From JASFEQ01 sp050124735 (lineage in GTDB: Bacteria > Desulfobacterota > DSM-4660 > Desulfatiglandales > HGW-15), in NCBI GenBank assembly GCA_050124735.1, contig JASFEQ010000053.1, forward strand, positions 1-15,955: a stretch of 15,955 nucleotides of DNA, read 5' to 3'. The notes below the pieces were generated by a model. That model had not been told where the DNA came from. It made no database searches and worked only from the letters and a program-made list of their open reading frames with translations. The translations under genes and the position numbers were made by a program. Of the stretch, positions 1 to 5,497 are shown piece after piece. Each line of letters starts with the position of its first letter. The first letter of the stretch is position 1.

Positions 1-138
1 ATTTTGAACGGCATCTTCCAGGTAGTGGTGGCCGTTCAGGGCATGTCCTTTGAGGGCGACAAAGAGGTGTCCCGGCTTGATCTGGCGTGAATCGTACGCC
101 AAGCCTCCAATCTCCTGTTCCGGATCCGGTAACATCAT
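1..138 (-). CDS. murE: MurE, UDP-MurNAc-tripeptide ligase (N-terminal fragment)
   Basis: Partial gene running off the left edge; only the first 46 residues are present. MurE adds meso-diaminopimelate (or lysine) to UDP-MurNAc-L-Ala-D-Glu in cytoplasmic peptidoglycan precursor synthesis. The visible part contains the Mur ligase N-terminal signature: LAYDSRQIKPGHLFVALKG, followed by NGHHYLEDAV, which matches the family pattern of a DSR motif, then G-x-LFVA-x-x-G, then a G/N-H box. The start is ATG at 138, the first of two consecutive ATGs; an in-frame TGA lies just upstream and a GAGGGG Shine-Dalgarno precedes it. It lies downstream of ftsI in the usual dcw order, which supports MurE over MurF or MurC. 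Substrate choice (DAP or Lys) cannot be judged because the specificity loop is outside the window. Confidence 0.88.
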   Translation of the reverse strand, partial: MMLPDPEQEIGGLAYDSRQIKPGHLFVALKGHALNGHHYLEDAVQN

Positions 139-180
139 ATGTCTTCAGCCCCTCTAATAAATGGATTAGTTTCATCACAA

Positions 181-208
181 TTGGTCACTTGTCATTGGTC
201 ATTAGTCA
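181..208. repeat. Tandem heptamer repeat, four units
   Basis: Four consecutive 7-bp units, TTGGTCA, CTTGTCA, TTGGTCA and TTAGTCA, lie in the ftsI-murE gap. The unit count and phase are exact, with one or two substitutions per unit. No function is visible; it interrupts what is otherwise a compact operon. Confidence 0.7.
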
Positions 209-233
209 TTTGCTTTTAGGTCCTGAGTAAGCT

Positions 234-254
234 CACATCTGATGGTCAGGTGTG
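234..254. repeat. Hairpin in the ftsI-murE gap
   Basis: CACATCTGA and TCAGGTGTG form a 9-bp stem (eight Watson-Crick pairs, one T/G mismatch that is a wobble in RNA) around a 3-base loop TGG. There is no T-run after it on the minus strand, so it is not a convincing intrinsic terminator. It may be part of the same intergenic repeat as the heptamers, or an attenuation or processing site between ftsI and murE. Confidence 0.5.
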
Positions 255-306
255 GCCTGTTCACATGAGTTAGAAGCCAATTGTCTAATCTTGCACTTGC
301 AATCTA

Positions 307-2265
307 TCATCTTGGTGGTCTGAAACTCACCTTGACGGATTTTATCTTTTTCAGAGAAGACCCGGGCCGGGGCGTCTGTTTGACAGCGAGCCCTGTGCCC
401 TCCAGGACAACATTCAGGCCGAGAGCCCTTCCTCCTCTCAAAACCTCGCGCATACTTTGGCCCTTGAAATCGGGGAGTCGTCCAGGCTTTTCTGATAACG
501 TCTTTGGTCGTTGAATTAACCTTGATACGCGCGGCCCTTGCGTCTCCGGCTCCATGTTCGCCAGGGCAAGTTTAACCTGAGGCGTGATCCTGAGATAATT
601 AAGCGCCCAGCTGCCCACCTCCTGAAACGCAGGACCAGCGACTAAACCGCCGTATGCCTTTCCTTTGGGTTCATCCACCGTCATCAGGATCACCATCCTG
701 GGCTTGTCTGCCGGTACAAAACCGACAAAGATGGCCACATAGTCCTTTTTAGAATAGGACTTGGTCTGGGGGTCCACCTTCTGGGAGGTCCCCGTCTTTC
801 CCGCCACCCTATATCCACTGATGGCTGCAAGAGGGGCTGTCCCATCTTCGCTCACGACGCCCTCCAGTATTCGAGCCACATTTTTCGCTGTCTGAGGCGA
901 AATGACCCTCCTGATCACCCGGGGTTTCATCTCTTTAACCACACGACCCGATTGATCCTTTATCGCCTTGACCACAAACGGGCGCATCAGTTTGCCCCCA
1001 TTGGCTATGGCTGCCATGGCGACTGTAAGTTGAAGGGAGCTCGCAGTCATGCCCTGCCCAAAAAAGATGTTGGCCCGGTCGATCTCTTTCGCCTGTTTAG
1101 AGGGCCTTATAAATCCACTCCTCTCTCCGCTTAGATCAATCCCAGTCTCGCTGCCAAAGCCAAATTTTTTCAGATAGGTCACGAATTTCTTGTAACCCAG
1201 CTTCTGGCCTATTTTCACGGCTCCAATATTGCTTGAGAAGACAACAATGTCCGACACCGTCAATGTGCCAAACCCTTTGGTGTCATGAATGATGTGATTG
1301 GCGAACTTGAATTCCCCCTGTTCACAGTAAAACGTGGTCCTGGGAGACACGATCCGGCTCTCAAGGGCTGCTGCCAAAAGGAAGGCCTTGACGGTAGAAC
1401 CCGGCTCATAGGAATCTGTGATGGTCCGGTTTCTCCATTGATGGGGCTTGTATTTCCAGAAGATATTGGGATTAAAGAGAGGGACCACAGCCATGGCGAG
1501 AATTTCCCCTGTCTCAGGATTCAATATGATGCAGTGACCGCTCTTTGCTCTGGTTTTTGTAACGGCCCTCATTATGGCCTGCTGGGCCCTGTACTGGATG
1601 TCCTTGTCGATGGTGAGGACAAGATCATACATTTCAGGGCCTTTGGATGTGGGCCTGCTAATATAGAAAGGACGTCCGAGGGCATCCCGCATCTTCACCA
1701 AGGTGTGCTGAGGCCCTTTTAGAACGGGATCATACTTCATTTCCAGACCTTCAAGACCCTGGTTATCAGCACCGGCAAATCCAATGAGGTGAGCGGCGAT
1801 TTCCCTTCCCGGATAATAGCGCCTGGTCTCGGTGGTGAATCCAACCCCATCTATTCCCAAAGCCCTCACTCGTCTGACTTCTTTGGGTGAGATTTTTCTC
1901 TTAATCCATACGAAAGGACGTTTGCTTCGCAGGAGGCCCAGGGTTTTCCGTCGATTCAGATTCAGGGTCCGGGACAGTTTTTTGGCCGCGTCGTTTTTTC
2001 TCTTTACAAGGTTTGGGTGGGCATAGACTGAGTCCACTTCAACACTGACGGCCAGTTCATGTCCTTCCCGGTCATAAATGGTGCCCCGTTTAGGGAGAAG
2101 TTTGATGGTCCCCCTGTAGCCCGCACGCGCAATAGAGGCCAGTCTATCCCTTTCGAGAACTTGAAGTTGATAGGCTCTTGCCAGAATGGTTCCCATTCCA
2201 GCCAGAAAAAAGAGGGCCACGAGATAAATTCTAAATCGGATCCACTTTTTTTCCTTTACCTTCAT
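307..2265 (-). CDS. ftsI: FtsI-type peptidoglycan transpeptidase (class B PBP) with PASTA domain
   Basis: Division-specific D,D-transpeptidase that cross-links septal peptidoglycan in the periplasm. Residues ~10-30 form a single membrane anchor after a basic N-terminus. A PBP dimerisation domain follows (~50-200, including RGTIYDREGHELAVS at 60-74). The transpeptidase domain carries the three catalytic motifs: STVK at 290-293 (nucleophile Ser290), SSN at 344-346 and KTG at 490-492. A C-terminal PASTA-like domain (~594-650, starting LPDFKGQSMREVL) is longer than the E. coli FtsI architecture and resembles Spo VD/PBP2x-type proteins, but is common in deltaproteobacterial FtsI. The start ATG at 2265 overlaps the ftsL stop by 4 bp (ATGA), indicating translational coupling. 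At 652 residues it is a normal length for a PASTA-bearing class B PBP. Position after ftsL in the dcw cluster makes the divisome role secure. Confidence 0.95.
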   Translation of the reverse strand: MKVKEKKWIRFRIYLVALFFLAGMGTILARAYQLQVLERDRLASIARAGYRGTIKLLPKRGTIYDREGHELAVSVEVDSVYAHPNLVKRKNDAAKKLSRTLNLNRRKTLGLLRSKRPFVWIKRKISPKEVRRVRALGIDGVGFTTETRRYYPGREIAAHLIGFAGADNQGLEGLEMKYDPVLKGPQHTLVKMRDALGRPFYISRPTSKGPEMYDLVLTIDKDIQYRAQQAIMRAVTKTRAKSGHCIILNPETGEILAMAVVPLFNPNIFWKYKPHQWRNRTITDSYEPGSTVKAFLLAAALESRIVSPRTTFYCEQGEFKFANHIIHDTKGFGTLTVSDIVVFSSNIGAVKIGQKLGYKKFVTYLKKFGFGSETGIDLSGERSGFIRPSKQAKEIDRANIFFGQGMTASSLQLTVAMAAIANGGKLMRPFVVKAIKDQSGRVVKEMKPRVIRRVISPQTAKNVARILEGVVSEDGTAPLAAISGYRVAGKTGTSQKVDPQTKSYSKKDYVAIFVGFVPADKPRMVILMTVDEPKGKAYGGLVAGPAFQEVGSWALNYLRITPQVKLALANMEPETQGPRVSRLIQRPKTLSEKPGRLPDFKGQSMREVLRGGRALGLNVVLEGTGLAVKQTPRPGSSLKKIKSVKVSFRPPR

Positions 2266-2627
2266 GGCAAGAAAACGATTTGCTCTGGCAAGGGCTGTTT
2301 AAGGCCCAAGCGACGGGTGGCCCTTTCCAGGTTTTGAGGTGATTTTAGTGTGGCCAGTTCAACCCTTAACTTCTGATTGAGCTCCTTGAGCTTCAGTTCT
2401 TCCTGTTGCAAGCGGCTCAGGTCGTAGCCGATTTGAGTCCCTTCAAAGTTAGACCAGACATAACCTATACCGCTCCCCATGAAGACGAAAAGCAGGAAGG
2501 CGATGAGAAAGATTTGTCGGGGAGAAATGAAGGCTCTCCTTTTCCTGGACCTCTTGTTCCCCACCCGGATACCTGTCTTGGCATTCCGTTTTCTTTGAAC
2601 CTCGGATGGTTTCATGGGTCTAACCAT
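2262..2627 (-). CDS. ftsL: FtsL-like cell division protein
   Basis: Small bitopic divisome protein, 121 residues. A very basic N-terminal cytoplasmic tail (KPSEVQRKRNAK and GNKRSRKRR) precedes one membrane segment at about 37-58 (IFLIAFLLFVFMGSGIGYVW). A periplasmic coiled coil follows (~68-100, LSRLQQEELKLKELNQKLRV). This is the FtsL/DivIC plan: it would bridge FtsB-like partners and FtsQ to recruit and activate FtsW-FtsI. Sequence conservation in this family is low, so the call relies on topology, length and its position between rsmH and ftsI. Start ATG at 2627 has an AAAGGA Shine-Dalgarno and lies 1 nt after the rsmH stop; the stop overlaps the ftsI start. No separate FtsB is in the window. 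Confidence 0.85.
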   Translation of the reverse strand: MVRPMKPSEVQRKRNAKTGIRVGNKRSRKRRAFISPRQIFLIAFLLFVFMGSGIGYVWSNFEGTQIGYDLSRLQQEELKLKELNQKLRVELATLKSPQNLERATRRLGLKQPLPEQIVFLP

Positions 2628-2628
2628 T

Positions 2629-3570
2629 TCAAATCCTTTCTGCTGCCCTTAACGTGGCGCTTCGAGCCCTTGGGTTCATCTCAACTTCCCGCAGGGCGGG
2701 TTTGGTTCCTTTTTTGTGCACCCGCTTAAAAAGGGGTACTTTGCCGCATCCGCAATAAGGAAGATCGGAGGGGCAGGTACATCCCTTCTCCCAGTTCATC
2801 ATAGCCTGCTTGACCATCCTGTCTTCAAGGGAATGATAGGAGATGATGACCAACCGCCCTCCCTCATTCAGGAGGGGGGGCACCCTATCCAGCAAGACCT
2901 TTAGGTTTTCTAGTTCTTTGTTCACAGCGATTCTCAAGGCCTGAAATGTTCGGGTCGCTGGATGTCTTGCTCGAGGGTGATGAGAGACGGGGATCACAGA
3001 CTGGATCAGGTCAGCCAGGTGAAGGGATGAGTCAATAGGCCCTTTTCTGCGTTCTCTATCAATGGATTTGACAATCTTCCGTGCCCTCTTTTCTTCTCCA
3101 TACTCACGCAGTATCTTCTCAAGCTCCCTAGGGGAAAGGATGTTTATCATGTTGTGGGCAGTGAGCTTGTCATCCAGGTCCATCCTCATATCAAGCCGCT
3201 CATCCCGATTAAAACTAAATCCCCTCCCGGATTTCTCCAGTTGATGGGATGAAATCCCAAGGTCTAGGAAGATGCCATGGACCCTTTCAATACCCAGACC
3301 TTGGAGGACTTCGATCAGTTCAGCGTAGTTGCCCTTAAGAACCGTAACCCTCTCACCCAGCGGGGATAGTCTTTCTCTGGATAGCCTGACAGCCTCTGAG
3401 TCCCTGTCCAGGCAGATTAATCTGCCTTTTGAGCTTATCTTCTCTCCTATGGCTTTGCTGTGCCCCCCATTTCCAACCGTTCCATCCACGTAAATTCCAT
3501 CCTTCGCTGTAATCAGATCCCTTACAACCTCCTGGACCAGGACCGGTTGGTGAGGGTACTCCAATTTCAC
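2629..3570 (-). CDS. rsmH: 16S rRNA (cytosine-1402-N4)-methyltransferase RsmH
   Basis: RsmH (MraW) methylates N4 of C1402 in the ribosomal P site using SAM. The SAM-binding signature YVDGTVGNGGHS is at 27-38, and the family-specific FLDLGISSHQLEKSGRGFSF block lies near residue 101. Near the C-terminus GGRLVIISYHSLEDRMVK and the NPRARSATLRAAERI tail are also characteristic. At about 313 residues it has the usual length. The start is uncertain: GTG at 3570 leaves the AGGGG Shine-Dalgarno directly abutting the start codon, whereas TTG at 3564 leaves a 5-nt spacer and gives a protein beginning M-E-Y-P-H-Q-P-V-L, closer to the family's usual N-terminus. It lies 5 bp after mraZ and 1 bp before ftsL in the same operon. 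Confidence 0.95.
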   Translation of the reverse strand: MKLEYPHQPVLVQEVVRDLITAKDGIYVDGTVGNGGHSKAIGEKISSKGRLICLDRDSEAVRLSRERLSPLGERVTVLKGNYAELIEVLQGLGIERVHGIFLDLGISSHQLEKSGRGFSFNRDERLDMRMDLDDKLTAHNMINILSPRELEKILREYGEEKRARKIVKSIDRERRKGPIDSSLHLADLIQSVIPVSHHPRARHPATRTFQALRIAVNKELENLKVLLDRVPPLLNEGGRLVIISYHSLEDRMVKQAMMNWEKGCTCPSDLPYCGCGKVPLFKRVHKKGTKPALREVEMNPRARSATLRAAERI

Positions 3571-3575
3571 CCCCT

Positions 3576-4013
3576 TTAGATTCCCAGTTCAGAGAGGGAC
3601 TGGCTTACTTCGGGGAACTTAGCCATGGCCCTCTGGAATTCCTTCTCCCATCTTTCCTTGTCCCAAATCTCAAACAGTCTTAATTCCCCGACAAGTACCA
3701 CTTCTCTTTTCAGCTCCGCGATCTCCCTTAGATCCTGGGGTATGGTGATTCTTCCCTGTTTCAGGGGACATTCCTGTGCGCCGGAGATGAAATAGCGACG
3801 ATAGGTGTTTACGGCCTTATCAAAAAGGGAGAGATTGGCGGCCTTTTCTTCAATGACTCTCCAGTCGTCTCGAGCGAAGGCCCAAAGGCAGTTGTGCTGG
3901 TTTGTCAAAACCAGCCAACCATCATTCTTCTTCTCCAGGACTTCCTTGAAGCGAGCAGGGATAGCTAACCGGCCTTTTTCATCGAGATTATGTTTTGAAC
4001 GTCCCCTAAACAT
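3576..4013 (-). CDS. mraZ: MraZ, transcriptional regulator of the dcw cluster
   Basis: DNA-binding protein of the AbrB/MazE-like swapped-hairpin fold, forming rings that bind repeats upstream of its own operon. The 145-residue protein has the two expected half-domains, each with the MraZ D-x-x-G-R pattern or a variant of it: NLDEKGRLAIPARFKEVL at about 9-26, and PLKQGRITIPQDLREIAEL near 83-101. The N-terminus MFRGRSKHN is family-typical, which fixes the start at ATG 4013. The Shine-Dalgarno is weak (TTAGGT). It is the first gene of the dcw operon. The four-box operator just upstream (see separate entry) indicates autoregulation. Family length is about 140-150 residues, so the gene is intact. 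Confidence 0.96.
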   Translation of the reverse strand: MFRGRSKHNLDEKGRLAIPARFKEVLEKKNDGWLVLTNQHNCLWAFARDDWRVIEEKAANLSLFDKAVNTYRRYFISGAQECPLKQGRITIPQDLREIAELKREVVLVGELRLFEIWDKERWEKEFQRAMAKFPEVSQSLSELGI

Positions 4014-4037
4014 ATGGCTAATACCTAACGACTATGG

Positions 4038-4073
4038 CACTTTGTGCCACTTTATTACACTTTGTGACACTTT
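4038..4073 (-). promoter_or_regulatory. MraZ operator, four AAAGTG boxes with 10-bp period
   Basis: On the minus strand, AAAGTG occurs four times, beginning at 4073, 4063, 4053 and 4043, exactly one helical turn apart. The units read AAAGTGTcac, AAAGTGTaat, AAAGTGGcac, AAAGTGcca. Published MraZ sites are tandem AAAGTG[T/G]-N3 repeats (Mycoplasma) or related GTGG-type repeats elsewhere; this fits. The first box overlaps the predicted -10, so ring binding would block polymerase and repress mraZ and the downstream dcw genes. The remainder of the 365-bp gap up to position 4378 is AT-rich and I see no gene in it. Confidence 0.9.
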
Positions 4074-4098
4074 ACAGCCAAAAATCCATGTTTGTCAA
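4071..4098 (-). promoter_or_regulatory. Predicted sigma-70 promoter of the mraZ/dcw operon
   Basis: On the minus strand a perfect -35 TTGACA (4098-4093) is followed after 16 bp by TGTAAA (4076-4071, four of six matches to TATAAT). The -10 overlaps the first MraZ box. The region upstream (4105-4150) is strongly AT-rich, consistent with an UP-like element. Predicted from sequence only. Confidence 0.7.
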
Positions 4099-4378
4099 GG
4101 GAAAAGTAGGGGGAATTAAATAAATATAATATAAGATAATTAGCTATATGCAATATATGGTGGTTGAAGCATTGTGAGGCACAGAATAAGGGTATGGGAA
4201 TAAATCCTCAAAAAAAGAGTTTATGCAAGGGGGATAAACATTAGTCCCCTCAAATTTCGCCTATCGCTATCAAAGAAGGCAGAATTTTCCTTTTCTAATT
4301 AATTTTCAGAAGCACCCAAGTTTTCCAAGAGGCGGGCGGGAGATTGGGTAAAAGGGGACGTTTTCAGAAGGTCTCCAC

Positions 4379-4699
4379 TTAACCGGATGCGGTACATAAA
4401 TAATAGACCAGAGAGGCGATGTAGAAGAGGATAAAGAAGATGTTCAAGACCAATCCTGAGTAGGCATAATCCTTATCGCCAAGTTTCTCAATGAACGGGA
4501 CCGACTTGAGGGATAGGGTAAGGCCCAGGATTAGGATCAGAGGGATAACCGTGACAAAGGGCACCCAGAACTGGAAAGGAAGTGAGTCCTTGTCAAGGCC
4601 TAGCACAAGAAGGGAGGCGAGTCCCGCAGCCACAAAAGGCAGCAGGAAGCCAGCTATCGCCCGATTATTTGTTTTTCTGAATCCAGGGAATATCTTCAA
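4379..4699 (-). CDS. Small membrane protein of unknown function
   Basis: Not recognised. The 106-residue product has a short basic N-terminus (FRKTNNR) and three hydrophobic segments at about 15-35, 45-64 and 82-102. The last two are separated by a charged loop (KSVPFIEKLGDKDYAY), so it is very probably an inner-membrane protein. It has no catalytic motif or cysteine cluster. The best start is TTG at 4699, preceded by AAAGGG; no in-frame ATG exists upstream, and the first ATG-type codon would otherwise be absent. The gene is divergent from hsp20, about 128 bp apart, and unrelated to the dcw operon downstream of it. Coding status is supported by the clean hydrophobic pattern, but I cannot exclude a degenerate start. 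Confidence 0.65.
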   Translation of the reverse strand: MKIFPGFRKTNNRAIAGFLLPFVAAGLASLLVLGLDKDSLPFQFWVPFVTVIPLILILGLTLSLKSVPFIEKLGDKDYAYSGLVLNIFFILFYIASLVYYLCTASG

Positions 4700-4747
4700 A
4701 TTAGCCCTTTGTTCACCCCGTTCTGTTGAGTCCTCCCATCTTGGTGC

Positions 4748-4776
4748 TGGACATTTCTGACTCGAAACCTTATAAG
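4748..4776 (+). promoter_or_regulatory. Predicted sigma-70 promoter of hsp20
   Basis: TGGACA (4748-4753, five of six to TTGACA), a 17-bp spacer and TATAAG (4771-4776, five of six to TATAAT) lie about 50 bp before the hsp20 start codon. No CIRCE inverted repeat is present. A sigma-32 reading was considered and rejected (see rejected list). Confidence 0.65.
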
Positions 4777-4827
4777 CAATAATAGCCCATGAGTAAACGC
4801 TTTAGTGGATAAAAAGGAGGTTCAATC

Positions 4828-5277
4828 ATGGCCGAGTTGATCGTCTGGAAAAACAAGCGCATGGACAAATTGCGAAGGGATATGGATCGCATGTGCACCA
4901 GGGTATGCGACGAGTTTGGGATTCCCCTTCTCTTAGAAACTGCCGCGGAGCTCCCTTCCATAGATGTATCCGAGACCGAGGATAGCGTCATTCTCAGGGC
5001 GGAGGTTCCGGATATAAATCCAGAGGATTTGGATATCTCCATTAGGGATGATACCTTGAGTATCAAGGGAGAAACAAAGCAAGAGTTCGTAGAAGAGAGC
5101 GGAGGATATCAGAGAACGGAGAAGAGATATGGCGCATTCTCTCGTACCCTTCAACTCCCCTGCAGGATAGACTTGAATGATGTGAAAGCCACGTACAAGG
5201 AAGGCATACTGAATATTGTTATGCCTAAATGTAGGCCTGAGCAAGCCAGGGAGATCAAAGTAAAAGTAAAGGAATAA
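4828..5277 (+). CDS. Small heat-shock protein, Hsp20/alpha-crystallin family
   Basis: ATP-independent holdase chaperone that binds unfolding proteins in the cytoplasm and forms oligomers. The 149-residue protein has a short helical N-terminal arm (WKNKRMDKLRRDMDRM), an alpha-crystallin domain from about 43 to 138 (PSIDVSETEDSVILRAEVP, then a DDTLSIKGETKQE strand pair), and the family's signature near its end (YKEGILNIVMPK at about 123-134). The C-terminal extension is short: the usual I-x-I oligomerisation motif is represented by REIKVKVKE, a V-x-V variant. A strong AGGAGG Shine-Dalgarno at 4815-4820 sits 7 nt before ATG 4828. It is transcribed alone, divergent from the small membrane protein, and lies upstream of a LonB protease, suggesting a proteostasis neighbourhood. 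Confidence 0.95.
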   Translation: MAELIVWKNKRMDKLRRDMDRMCTRVCDEFGIPLLLETAAELPSIDVSETEDSVILRAEVPDINPEDLDISIRDDTLSIKGETKQEFVEESGGYQRTEKRYGAFSRTLQLPCRIDLNDVKATYKEGILNIVMPKCRPEQAREIKVKVKE

Positions 5278-5400
5278 CTCACCTTCCGTTGTATCTTGTC
5301 TCATTTGCTCGTCTATCTTCTGGCCAGTGACCCCAGTGGAATAATCCCGACAGGGCGCGCCCCGGTTGAGTAGGCTGACGCCCCAGGGAAAAATTCTTCG

Positions 5401-5429
5401 ATTTCACGGGGTAAACATTTCACGGGGTA
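5401..5429 (+). repeat. Two 13-bp direct repeats in the hsp20-lonB gap
   Basis: ATTTCACGGGGTA occurs at 5401-5413 and 5417-5429, 16 bp apart. About 40 bp upstream lies the palindrome GGGCGCGCCC. The 220-bp gap (5278-5497) otherwise holds only the AGGAGG Shine-Dalgarno of the next gene. The direct repeats could be operator half-sites or the trace of an interspersed repeat; the sequence does not decide. Confidence 0.6.
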
Positions 5430-5497
5430 GGAATACCACGAGACAAGCACGCCAGGCAAATTGGGAATGACTTACGAAAAATAGGAGGAGGGAATAG

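Noticed and set aside
1285..1722. Plus-strand frame of 145 codons within ftsI
   Set aside because: Antisense shadow of a strongly supported penicillin-binding protein.
4210..4255. Terminator hairpin (AGGGGG...CCCCT) between the mraZ promoter and the small membrane protein gene
   Set aside because: The stem is only about five to six pairs with an 11-base loop and no T-run; it also lies between two minus-strand genes at a poor position.
4761..4790. Sigma-32-type promoter for hsp20 (CTCGAAA and CCCAT)
   Set aside because: The 18-bp spacing is longer than the usual 13-17 and the -35 is imperfect; the overlapping sigma-70 match is much better.
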